A stretch of DNA of 64,000 nucleotides from DATFTE01 sp963840665 (lineage in GTDB: Bacteria; Acidobacteriota; Terriglobia; Terriglobales; Acidobacteriaceae). Location of the stretch: NCBI GenBank assembly GCA_963840665.1, contig CAWIZO010000005.1:124001-188000 (forward strand). Direction: 5' to 3'. A model generated the notes under the pieces. It saw only the letters and a program-made list of their open reading frames with translations. It was not told where the DNA came from and did no database searches. Below, in pieces: positions 37,023 through 46,164 of the stretch (its first letter is position 1; every line of letters begins with the position of its first letter). The position numbers and the translations under genes are program-made.

Positions 37023-38076
37023 ATGAGTTCACGAATCAAGTGCAACACCGTACAAAGGTGTTGCGATGGAAAAGAGAAGATATGAGCAGTTGGTGCTCAG
37101 GGAGCGGATTGAGATTTACCGTCTGCATGCAAACGGTAAATCTCTGCGCTGCATCGCCGCCACTCTGGGGAGGAGCGCGGCGACCATTAGTCGTGAACTG
37201 AAGCGCAACAGCAAGGTCTCTAAGCAGTGGCCGGGGGGCTACGATCCCGAGCGCGCGCAGCGGCTGATGCTGCGTCGTCATGCCCGCGGTCGGGCCCACA
37301 AGCTGGAACGTCAGCCCGAACTTCGGGAGAAAGTGTTGCAGCATCTCGCTGCCGGATGGTCGCCGGAGCAGATTGCCGGGCGCATGGCCCAGTTGCCGGG
37401 CAGCGACCGCATCAGCTACGAATCCATCTACCGTTACATTTATTGGCGCAGTTGGTCCTTCAACGAAACTCTGCATCGCTGGCTGCCTCGGCAAAAATAC
37501 CGTCGCGGAAACCGTCTGCCCAATGGCCGCTGGTCGACGGCGTCGATATTGGAGAGGGTTTCCATCCATGATCGTCCGGCGGTGGTGGAGACCAGAACGC
37601 GCACGGGCGATTGGGAGGCCGACCTCATGAGCTTCCGCAAACCGGGACAGTTCCTGCTGGTGATGCAGGAACGCCGATCGCGGCGCGCCCTGCTGATGCG
37701 GCAGAACACGAGAACGGCGCAGTCGGTCGCCGACAATCTCAGCACCCTGCTGGAAGCGCTGCCCGCGCGCGTATGTCAATCCATGACCTTCGACAACGGA
37801 GCGGAGTTCAGCAAACACTATCTCCTGAGCCGACGGTTTGGCATCCAGACCTGGTTCTGCGACACCCACTCGCCCTGGCAGAAGGGCGGCATCGAAAACG
37901 CGATTGGCCGTTTGCGCCGCCTGTTGCCTAGAAACACCGACCTCGACGACCTGCCCGCCCAGCGCCTCGCCCTCTGCCTCGAACGCTACAACGATACCCC
38001 CAGAAAATGCCTCGGCTTCAAAACTCCCAACGAGGTATTCTTGGAACACTCTGTTGCACTTCAAACGTGAATTCAT
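37023..38076 (+). mobile_element. IS30-family insertion sequence, complete, 1054 bp
   Basis: Ends are 25-base imperfect inverted repeats: left 37023-37047 (ATGAGTTCACG...AAGTGCAACA) and right 38052-38076 (TGTTGCACTT...CGTGAATTCAT), 21 of 25 matching. CCCC at 37019-37022 and 38077-38080 fits a 4-base target duplication. Rejoining the flanks recreates an inverted copy of the GTCATCC repeat (GATCCCC + TTGCTCCGCTCGGGATGAC), so the target was that repeat. Confidence 0.85.
37066..38070 (+). CDS. IS30-family transposase
   Basis: 334 residues. The N-terminal HTH (SLRCIAATLGRSAATISREL) binds the IS ends. The DDE catalytic triad can be placed in TGDWEADLMSF (first D), MTFDNGAEFSKH (second D) and QKGGIENAIGRLRR (E). 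The frame is intact and the stop lies inside the right inverted repeat, so the element may be active. It is the only recognisable transposase in the window. Confidence 0.95.
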   Translation: MEKRRYEQLVLRERIEIYRLHANGKSLRCIAATLGRSAATISRELKRNSKVSKQWPGGYDPERAQRLMLRRHARGRAHKLERQPELREKVLQHLAAGWSPEQIAGRMAQLPGSDRISYESIYRYIYWRSWSFNETLHRWLPRQKYRRGNRLPNGRWSTASILERVSIHDRPAVVETRTRTGDWEADLMSFRKPGQFLLVMQERRSRRALLMRQNTRTAQSVADNLSTLLEALPARVCQSMTFDNGAEFSKHYLLSRRFGIQTWFCDTHSPWQKGGIENAIGRLRRLLPRNTDLDDLPAQRLALCLERYNDTPRKCLGFKTPNEVFLEHSVALQT

Positions 38077-38120
38077 CCCCTTGCTCCGCTCGGGATGACC
38101 TCTGTCTGTGGATGACGGCG

Positions 38121-38151
38121 CAAAACAAAAAGGCCGCCCACTCGGGCGGCC
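38121..38151 (-). terminator. rho-independent terminator after the response regulator
   Basis: On the reverse strand: GGCCGCCC-GAGT-GGGCGGCC followed by TTTTTGTTTTG. Confidence 0.75.
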
Positions 38152-38170
38152 CTAAGAAGAAGCGAAAATC

Positions 38171-38851
38171 CTACGAACCCACGCCCGCACCCTGCGCCGG
38201 CATCGGCGAAGTCGCAGCCGCCGTGGCTGCAGCGGCTTCATTCAAAATGCGATGGTGAATGGTGAACAACGCCAGTTCCAACCGGTCCGACACGCCGATC
38301 TTGTCATACACGTTGCGCAGATAATTCTTGATCACCTGCTCGGTCGTGCCCAGTTGCGAAGCGATTTCTTTGTTCTTGTATCCCTGCACAATCAGAGCCA
38401 CGATGCGCAGCTCCTTCGCAGTCAGGCGATCGCGCACCCGCAGTCCGACCATATCGTTCTCGGTCAGCTCGCTCGGCACGGCGATATCCTGCACCCAGTT
38501 TTCGCCACGCGCAACGCGCCGCACGCAGTCGACTAAGGCCGCGCTGGTTACGTTGCGATAGACCACGCCATTGGCGCCCGCGCCCATATAGCGCTGCGCG
38601 CTCTCGCCGGTATCGGCAAGCACCACGACGCGCGTCTTGGCTTTGGTTGCGTTTTGCAGGATGGAGTTGAAGTCGGTGTGGAATCCGCCCGCGACGACGA
38701 GAACGGCGGCGCGGAATTTGTCGAGCGCCATGAACATCTGCTCAGGAGTCTGGGCCTGGGCCACAATGCGCATCTCGTCTTCCACCGCCAATACTTTGGC
38801 GATGCCCGCCCGGAAGATTGCCTGGTTGTCGGCCAGAATCAGTTTCAACAT
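38171..38851 (-). CDS. NarL/FixJ-type response regulator with a degenerate receiver
   Basis: 226 residues. The N-terminal domain has the receiver fold start (LKLILADNQAIFRAGIAKVL) and a late ADTGESAQRYMGAGANGVV segment, but the strand that should hold the phosphorylated aspartate reads AAVLVVAGGFHT, with no Asp. The C-terminal LuxR HTH is normal (LTAKELRIVALIVQGYKNKE and EQVIKNYLRNVYDKIG). It is therefore probably phosphorylation-independent, perhaps controlled by protein contact or ligand. It follows the PilZ gene by 17 bases in an apparent operon. Confidence 0.85.
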   Translation of the reverse strand: MLKLILADNQAIFRAGIAKVLAVEDEMRIVAQAQTPEQMFMALDKFRAAVLVVAGGFHTDFNSILQNATKAKTRVVVLADTGESAQRYMGAGANGVVYRNVTSAALVDCVRRVARGENWVQDIAVPSELTENDMVGLRVRDRLTAKELRIVALIVQGYKNKEIASQLGTTEQVIKNYLRNVYDKIGVSDRLELALFTIHHRILNEAAAATAAATSPMPAQGAGVGS

Positions 38852-38868
38852 TGCCTCAGCACCTCGCT

Positions 38869-39246
38869 CTACGAGTGGCGAACGAAATCATAGGAATCAA
38901 TCACACAGGCCACGCCCCGGGCCTCGGTCGGGCTGCCGCCCGATGCCGGTTCATCGGTTCGCACTACCCGGCCCCGGCACTGAATCACGACATTATCCTT
39001 CGCCCCGGTCATCTCCGGCGGCAAAGCAATTTCGAACTCCACGGTTGAGCCCACGTCCAGACTTGCATCAGCCCGAATGTAAACTCCGGCGGCGCTCAGG
39101 TTGCCAGTGATTCCGCTGGCCTCGCCTGTAACTTCCGCCCCATGTATCTTGATCGGCAATTCTAGGGGAAATCTTTTTCCAGTCCGTGCTTCAGACACAG
39201 GACCTCCTTCGTGCTGGCCTCGATTCTTCGCCAAAGCCAGTTTCAT
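38869..39246 (-). CDS. PilZ-domain protein
   Basis: 125 residues, essentially one PilZ domain. The cyclic-di-GMP binding elements are RTGKR (RxxxR, about 21-25) and GNLSAAG (NxSxxG, about 48-54), followed by the beta-barrel (VEFEIALPPEM; VVIQCRGRVVRTD). Both motifs look intact, so c-di-GMP binding is likely. It is co-directional with and just upstream of the pseudo-receiver regulator; a joint role in c-di-GMP control of motility or matrix is inferred. Confidence 0.85.
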   Translation of the reverse strand: MKLALAKNRGQHEGGPVSEARTGKRFPLELPIKIHGAEVTGEASGITGNLSAAGVYIRADASLDVGSTVEFEIALPPEMTGAKDNVVIQCRGRVVRTDEPASGGSPTEARGVACVIDSYDFVRHS

Positions 39247-39707
39247 GCTAAATCCCTACCAATTTTGGGCTATTTTCTCAGCGCCCCCTTATATCACGGA
39301 TAACACAAGCCGCAAAAGCCAGGTTACCAACATGATAATGAAGGAAGAACGTGTGAAGAGGACCCTCTCCAGCTCCAAAACCTATCTGCTGATTTCAAAG
39401 ACCCACCGCGCTCCGGCCTCGATCCGGGCCGTTACGTTTGTCACTTCGGTAACACTACACCACAACTTCGCCAGAACCGGAACGTTACGAGAGTAACCGT
39501 CCCGAAAGTGCTCAGTTCCCAGTTCTCAGTTCCGAAACTTGCAACTGACAGGTTCCTCCGCGTTCTCTGCGCCTTCCTCAGCGACCTCTGCGGTCGAAAG
39601 CTTTTAAACGCAAAAGGCGCAAAGGTCGGAAGCTCGGTACTCGGTACTCGGTACTAACTTTTCTGTCACAATACTCATCCAAGTCTCGACGATCCAGGAG
39701 CTTCTTC
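39247..39707. other. gene-free region carrying three repeat types
   Basis: Holds a heptamer array of CAGTTCC/CAGTTCT units (39512-39532), a dispersed AGCGACCTCTGCGGTCGAAAG-like element (about 39556-39622; relatives at 42462, 47102 and 51440) and a CTCGGTA heptamer array (39633-39655). I see no gene in it. Confidence 0.7.
39633..39655. repeat. heptamer array (CTCGGTA), 3 units
   Basis: Three perfect CTCGGTA units about 50 bases before the HtrA-like start codon. Confidence 0.9.
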
Positions 39708-41156
<1,449 letters not shown>

Positions 41157-41159
41157 ACC

Positions 41160-41326
41160 GGACCTCGGACGTCAGACCTCGGACCTTAGACCTCGGACTT
41201 CTCGAACTTCGGAAAGACGAGTCTCGAGACCACACCCCAGTGCGCCGGCGTCCCGCCGGCCACGGAAAGCCCCAACCGAAGGCTTTAGCCGAAGTCCGAA
41301 GTCCGAGGTCCGAGGTCCGAGGTCCG
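41160..41326. repeat. inverted pair of GGACCTC / GAGGTCC heptamer arrays
   Basis: Left arm 41160-41201: GGACCTC, GGACGTC, AGACCTC, GGACCTT, AGACCTC, GGACTTC. Right arm 41291-41325: GAAGTCC x2, GAGGTCC x3. The arms are complementary for about 35 bases, with a ~90-base loop holding a GCCGGC palindrome. It starts within the last bases of the protease stop. Confidence 0.9.
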
Positions 41327-41402
41327 GTCCCTTGCAGCCCCACCCCCTTAAGTGGCATCGTAAGATGTAGCAAAGTCACGGTAAGACGGAAGGACCGCTC
41401 CC

Positions 41403-42461
41403 ATGAAAGCTTTCCGGCGCATGCCGTCGATGTTGACGCCGCTTCTTTTGCTTGCTCTTTCGTCCCCCTTGACGGCCCAATCGTGCCTCACCACCAGCGA
41501 CATGGACGAGGGCACGCACAACGGCATCGTTGCCGCTGCGAATCGCTACTTCCTCATGGCGGCTCGCGGAGACTCGACCTCGCTCCAGCAAAATGCGATT
41601 CCCAGCCTGGCTGCGAATTTTTCCGGCATCGTCGCCGTCATAAAAGACAATCAGGACAAGCTCGCCGGCGCCCAGCCCGCTCCCCGTCCGCCCTTTCTGC
41701 TCAACGCGGATAGTGTTGCTCCGCTCGATCGCGCCGAATTTCTCTGCGGAGTCTTCGGATCCAACGGACAAACCGCCGACAGCGCCGTTTTCGTCCTCAA
41801 CAATCTGCCGCCGGGAACCTATGCCATCGATACCATCGACGCTTCTTCGCCAAAAGGCGCTCTCGCCCTCTCATTCGTCCTGCAAAAGATAGGAACTGAC
41901 TGGAAAGTCGGCGGAGTTTACGCCAAGGCCACCCAGGTTGCCGGACACGACGCCCAGTGGTATGCGGTCCGCGCCCGCGACTTCAAAGCCAGAGGCCAGA
42001 CTCGGAACGCTTGGTTTTATTTCCTGGAGGCACGCGACCTCATGGTGCCTGTCCCATTCATGAGCACCCAGGCCACCGATAAACTCTACGATGAGTCGCA
42101 AGCGGTCAAGCCATCCGATCTGCCAGCTGCGGACCGCCCGGTAAATCTCGTCGCTCTGGCAACCGCGGCCAAGCCCCCTTCGAAGCCAGGCGAGCAGTTC
42201 AACAATCCAGCGAGCAAGACGTATGAACTGATCGACCTCTTCCCTACGCTGGTGGGTAACGATCTCGACCTAGTGGTCAAGTATCGCGCTACCGACATCG
42301 CCGACACCAACAAGGCGTTTCAGGACAACATGGCAGTAATGAAAGCCTTAGTCGCCAAGTACCCCGAATTCCGCGAAAGCTTCAACGGCGTAGTCGCCCG
42401 CGCAGTAGCCCCAACGGGTCAGGACTATGGCTCCCTGCTGGCAATGAAAGACATAAAGTGA
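41403..42461 (+). CDS. secreted protein of unknown function
   Basis: 352 residues with a signal peptide (about 1-25, ending PLTAQS). I do not recognise a catalytic motif. It is mixed alpha/beta; a central segment (FVLQKIGTDWKVGGVYAKAT) resembles NTF2- or DUF-type lipocalin-like turns, and C-terminal helices are rich in Asp/Ala. Similar acidobacterial proteins are annotated hypothetical. A short AT-rich gap and the previous heptamer hairpin separate it from the protease. Confidence 0.65.
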   Translation: MKAFRRMPSMLTPLLLLALSSPLTAQSCLTTSDMDEGTHNGIVAAANRYFLMAARGDSTSLQQNAIPSLAANFSGIVAVIKDNQDKLAGAQPAPRPPFLLNADSVAPLDRAEFLCGVFGSNGQTADSAVFVLNNLPPGTYAIDTIDASSPKGALALSFVLQKIGTDWKVGGVYAKATQVAGHDAQWYAVRARDFKARGQTRNAWFYFLEARDLMVPVPFMSTQATDKLYDESQAVKPSDLPAADRPVNLVALATAAKPPSKPGEQFNNPASKTYELIDLFPTLVGNDLDLVVKYRATDIADTNKAFQDNMAVMKALVAKYPEFRESFNGVVARAVAPTGQDYGSLLAMKDIK

Positions 42462-42502
42462 GGTTTTCTTAGCGACCTTTGCGGTAAAAGGTTTTTAGCT
42501 TT
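42462..42502. repeat. dispersed AGCGACCTTTGCGGTAAAAG element
   Basis: AGCGACCTTTGCGGTAAAAG followed by GTTTTTAGC directly after a stop codon; almost the same text recurs at 51470-51498 and, diverged, at 39580 and 47125. Confidence 0.65.
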
Positions 42503-42503
42503 T

Positions 42504-42535
42504 CTCGGTACTGGGTACTAGGTACTCGGTACTGG
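42504..42535. repeat. heptamer array (CTCGGTA-type), 4-5 units
   Basis: CTCGGTA, CTGGGTA, CTAGGTA, CTCGGTA, then partial CTGG, running directly into the -10 box of the next gene. Confidence 0.85.
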
Positions 42536-42536
42536 T

Positions 42537-42542
42537 TATAAT
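42537..42542 (+). promoter_or_regulatory. TATAAT -10 box of the superoxide dismutase gene
   Basis: A perfect TATAAT 59 bases before the ATG. The -35 region and everything upstream is heptamer array. Confidence 0.5.
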
Positions 42543-42601
42543 GTCCCGGCATGAATCCCAACGATAAAATCTGACATCAGAACAGCCTGGAGGACCTAAT
42601 C

Positions 42602-43243
42602 ATGGCTTTTGAACTACCCCCACTGCCCTACGACTATGCAGCCCTCGAGCCCGTGATCGATACCGCGACCATGAAGTTGCATCACGACATGCATCACGGA
42701 GCCTACGTAAAGAATCTGAATGCTGCGATCGAGAAACATCCCGAACTCGGATCGAAGAGCGTTGAAGAACTAAATCGCGACCTGAACGCTATCCCCGAAG
42801 ACATTCGCGCCGCCGTGCGCAACAACGCCGGCGGACACGTCAACCACTCCATGTTCTGGAAGATCATGAAACCAGGCGGAGGCGGGGAGCCTACTGGAGC
42901 CATCGCCGACGTGATCAAGAAATTCGGCAGCTTCGCCGACTTCAAAACCAAGTTCAACGACGCGGGCGTCAAGCAATTCGGCAGCGGATGGGTCTGGCTG
43001 GTATCGAAGCCCGGCAGCAACGATACACAGATCATCAGCACGCCCAACCAGGACAGCCCGATCACGCAAGGCCTGTTTCCTATCTTCGGCAACGACGTCT
43101 GGGAACACGCCTACTATTTGAAGTACAACAACCGCCGCCCCGATTACCTCGCGGCCTGGTGGAATGTCGTCAACTGGGACGAGATCAACAAGCGCCTGGC
43201 CAGCCTGAAAACCCACGGCGAACCGGCCATGTCTCATAGGTAA
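42602..43243 (+). CDS. iron/manganese superoxide dismutase
   Basis: 213 residues. Cytosolic Fe/Mn-SOD that dismutates superoxide. Metal ligands can be read as H27 (MKLHHDMHHGAY), H82 (NHSMFW), D165 and H169 (DVWEHAYYL), and the GSGWVWLV core is present. Distinguishing Fe from Mn is not safe from this alone. GGAGG at 42589-42593 precedes the ATG. It is transcribed alone, ending in an unusual terminator built from heptamers. Confidence 0.95.
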   Translation: MAFELPPLPYDYAALEPVIDTATMKLHHDMHHGAYVKNLNAAIEKHPELGSKSVEELNRDLNAIPEDIRAAVRNNAGGHVNHSMFWKIMKPGGGGEPTGAIADVIKKFGSFADFKTKFNDAGVKQFGSGWVWLVSKPGSNDTQIISTPNQDSPITQGLFPIFGNDVWEHAYYLKYNNRRPDYLAAWWNVVNWDEINKRLASLKTHGEPAMSHR

Positions 43244-43244
43244 G

Positions 43245-43320
43245 TCGATGGTCGATGGTCAGTAGTCGTTGGTCGGTTCTTGGCCAACGACGAACGACCA
43301 AAGACTAACGACAGGTTTTT
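43245..43320 (+). terminator. SOD terminator made of inverted heptamer arrays
   Basis: TCGATGG x2, TCAGTAG, TCGTTGG on the left; CCAACGA, CGAACGA, CCAAAGA, CTAACGA on the right; then GGTTTTT. GTAGTCGTTGGTC pairs with GACCAAAGACTAACGAC with few mismatches. Confidence 0.75.
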
Positions 43321-43567
43321 CTGAATGCCCCGTTCCTCAGCGCCTTTCGCAGAGAAACGGGGCATTCTTCTTGCACGTATACCTGTCACCTTTCATGACG
43401 CCTGCCCCAATCAATTGATTACCATCGTACCCACTAACCTCCTGTTTCGGGATTGATCCTCCCACTCCCCATGCGACGATGACCTCGCAACTCTCACTAG
43501 GGCCCATCTGTCTTGGAGCTAAGCTCCACCCAAAATTTCTGTTGTTGAAGCAAACGGAGGATTCACG

Positions 43568-44044
43568 ATGTTGTCCAGACTCACAAATCTGCGGAACTCG
43601 ACAGCGCTGGTCATCGCCCTGTCGTTCGCGCTCGCCCTTCCGGCCGGCGCGCAATCCGCGAACCGCAAAGGGCTGGCCGCTTTCGACGCCACCCATGAAG
43701 TCGCACTGCAGGGCACGATTAAAGAGGTCGTCACGCATCCGCCCGCCGGATCGCCGCTCGGCATGCACCTGACGGTCGCCACCACCACCGGCACGCAGGA
43801 TGTCCATGTCGGCTCCTACCTGCCCAAGAGCGTCACCGAAAACCTGCTGCACGCGAACGCGCAGGTCATCGTCGTAGGTGGCTACGTCACCCTCTCCGGC
43901 AAGAATCTTCTCCTGGCCCGCCAGCTAGTAGTCGGAGGCCAGACCATCGCCGTCCGCAATGAACATGGCGCGTTGATTTGGCCGAAGTCCGACTCAAACA
44001 ATCGTGACCTCGTGAGGAAGTTCGTCGCCGGAGGTGCACAATGA
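43568..44044 (+). CDS. small secreted protein of unknown function
   Basis: 158 residues with a signal peptide (about 10-30, ending PAGAQS). The mature part is a small beta-rich domain (EVALQGTIKEVVTHPPAGSP; VHVGSYLPKSV; AQVIVVGGYVTLSGKNLLLA) resembling OB-like DUFs that bind metal or nucleic acid outside the cell. No known name. CGGAGGA precedes the ATG, and its stop overlaps the next start by ATGA, so the two are translationally coupled. Confidence 0.75.
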   Translation: MLSRLTNLRNSTALVIALSFALALPAGAQSANRKGLAAFDATHEVALQGTIKEVVTHPPAGSPLGMHLTVATTTGTQDVHVGSYLPKSVTENLLHANAQVIVVGGYVTLSGKNLLLARQLVVGGQTIAVRNEHGALIWPKSDSNNRDLVRKFVAGGAQ

Positions 44045-45578
44045 AAACCACTCGTCTGATGCTTCTGGCGACTTTGATTGCGTCCATTTCCACGCTTGTC
44101 GCTTGCGGAGGTGGCAGCTCCAGTTCCAACCCAGCGACCACCGGATTCACCAAAGCGAGCTTGAAGGGTAACTACACATTCCTGGCCCAGGGAGAAGATA
44201 CTCTCGCCCCTGGAGGCTTTGGCCTCTACTCCGTAGCAGGTGTTATGGTCGCTGACGGCAACGGCAACATCTCCGGCGGCGAACAAACCTACGGCAACTT
44301 CACGAGCGCCTACGAAGACACTTTCACTGGCACATATTCCGTGAGCTCCAATGGATTAACCACTGTCACCTTGAACACAGGCAACCAGAACATCGGTCCG
44401 GGCGCTAGCGGTACTGAGACCTTCACCGTCGTATCTGCTTTCCTCCTCGAAAGGCCAGATCTCGCAGTTTGACGGGTCCGCCACATCCAGCGGAACCATC
44501 GACGCCCAAACCTCCACCGCGATGCCCACGGCCGGCTACGCCTTTTCCGTCGATGGAGCCGACCTGAACGCCGTCGCTCCCCTGAACTTCGGTGGGGTCT
44601 TCAATATCGACAATATCCCCTCCGCCGGAACCATTTCCGGTGCGGGAAGCGTCACCGACGCAAACGACTTCGGCAACGTCTCGCTCGCACAGTCCCTCAG
44701 CGGCTCGATAACTCCGCCGGACGCTTTCGGTTTTGTGGCCATTACCCTCACCGCCGGTTTCACTTCTTTCCCCGTCAGCTTCGATGGCTACATCGTCGAC
44801 TCCACCCACATCCAACTTGTAGAGTTCGACAACTTCGGCGTCACCGGCGGAACCGCCATTGCTCAAGGTTCCGCAACCGGCACCTTCAACTCAAATTCCG
44901 CCTTCTCCGGTAGCTTCGTCTATGGACTATCGGGCTTATAACAGCATTGGTGCGGGCGCGGATGCAGGAACCATCACCGCCGACGGCGGGGGGAACCTCA
45001 TCAATGGCTTGATCGACCAGAACCTCTCCGGAACCGTCATCAGCGACACGCTCTCCGGTACCTACGCCGTCGACAACACCGGCACAGGGCGAGTGATTGC
45101 GACGACCAACTTCGGCGTCAACGGTACCGGGCCGATGCTCATCCTCTATCTCACGGGCACGGGCAATCCGGTTCCAGTGATTCAATCCGATACGTTCGCG
45201 TACGCGGCGGGCGCCGCCTATCCCCAAGGTTCAGGCACTCCGTCGTTTAACGGAACCTACGGCGTTGGCTTCAATGTCATCCAAACCTCCAGCTTCACTC
45301 CGAATGACGGCGTCGCGCAGATTACCGCCACCAGCAGCTCCGGCACGTTCTCGGGAACCGCGAACATCAATGAGGGTTTCATACCGACCTCGGCTCAAAC
45401 CTTCAATGGCACCTTCACCTCGATCACCGGTGGACGCGCCGCCGGCACCATCACCGTGAGCTCTGGCTCGCCGATCATGAACGCCTTGTACTTCATCGAC
45501 AGCACGCAAGGCTTCGTCATCGAAACTGACAACGGCGCGGTCACGTTGGGCACCGTCCGTCAGCAAGTCGTACCGTAA
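44041..45578 (+). pseudogene. beta-rich lipoprotein related to the one at 27.2 kb, two frameshifts
   Basis: Three frames in sequence make one ~510-residue lipoprotein. The first (44041-44460, lipobox LVAC, Cys 22) carries one GNYTF...DGNGNISGG module. The second (SSKGQISQFDGSATSSG to FVYGLSG, about 44445-44937) and third (YNSIGAGADAGTITADGGG to QQVVP) hold further modules. Junctions are near 44445 and 44935, each repaired by one base. Repeats match the GxYxF / DGxGNIxxG / GxGT layout. Codon use is normal, so recent mutation or assembly error are both possible. Confidence 0.75.
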
Positions 45579-45594
45579 ACTTCACTCGGTCTCC

Positions 45595-45618
45595 GGCGGC
45601 GCACTCCGGTGCGCCGCC
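45595..45618 (+). terminator. strong hairpin after the broken lipoprotein
   Basis: GGCGGCGCAC-TCCG-GTGCGCCGCC, a perfect 10-bp stem followed by TCTTCTTCCT, a weak T-run. Confidence 0.6.
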
Positions 45619-45782
45619 TCTTCTTCCTCCCGCAATATTCTTCCTGCCCTACAGCCTTCCCGGTACATACAAAAACTCGCCCCCGTCCTAAAGTTTCACT
45701 TGTCCTGAAGTGAGCCGCTCCACCGCTCCCGCAGGGAATAGAAAAAATCTCGGGCCAACGTTCTGCTCACCCGGAGGTGACT

Positions 45783-45935
45783 ATGCTTTGGACGATTTTC
45801 GTAATCCTTCTTGTGCTGTGGCTGCTCGGACTCGTCAGCTCTTACACACTTGGCGGATTCATACATATTCTTCTGGTTCTCGCCATCGTCGTGCTTCTCA
45901 TCAACATCATCTCAGGGCGCCGTACTGCCCTCTGA
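45783..45935 (+). CDS. lmo0937-type small membrane protein
   Basis: 50 residues, below the usual length cut-off. MLWTIFVILLVLWLLGLVS is followed by SYTLGGFIHILLVLAIVVLL and INIISGRR: two TM helices with the GG turn typical of the lmo0937 family of stress-associated small membrane proteins. GGAGGTGA at 45773-45780 is an excellent ribosome site. Function unknown. Confidence 0.85.
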   Translation: MLWTIFVILLVLWLLGLVSSYTLGGFIHILLVLAIVVLLINIISGRRTAL

Positions 45936-46017
45936 CCTTCTGACCTCTGCCTTTTACCCCCCCAACGCAGGCGGGGACGAACTAGCGATCTAGTCCGTCC
46001 CCGCTCCAGCCTCTCAT

Positions 46018-46052
46018 CAGCTCTTAGCTTCTAGCTCTTAGCCTTTAGCCTA
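46018..46052. repeat. heptamer array (TAGCTCT-type), 5 units
   Basis: CAGCTCT, TAGCTTC, TAGCTCT, TAGCCTT, TAGCCTA. Confidence 0.85.
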
Positions 46053-46091
46053 GGAGTGTCATTCTGCCCGCTGAGCGATCTCCCCCCACTT

Positions 46092-46128
46092 TGTCATTCC
46101 GAGGAGCGAAGCGACGAGGAATCTGCAT
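46092..46128. repeat. dispersed GTCATTCCGAGGAGCGAAG repeat
   Basis: Complete element through GAGGAATCTGCAT with a small internal GCGAAGCGACG motif; relative of the copy at 9021. Confidence 0.7.
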
Positions 46129-46136
46129 TTGCCTTT

Positions 46137-46164
46137 CAATCAACAATCAAGAATCAACAATCAA
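46137..46164. repeat. heptamer array (CAATCAA), 4 units
   Basis: CAATCAA, CAATCAA, GAATCAA, CAATCAA; the last unit contains the TGA stop of the leftward hydrolase gene. Confidence 0.9.

Noticed and set aside
35381..37048. Very long reverse ORF (555 codons) opposite the HEAT-repeat and adenosine-kinase genes
   Set aside because: It is the antisense of two well-supported genes; no family motif and no ribosome site.
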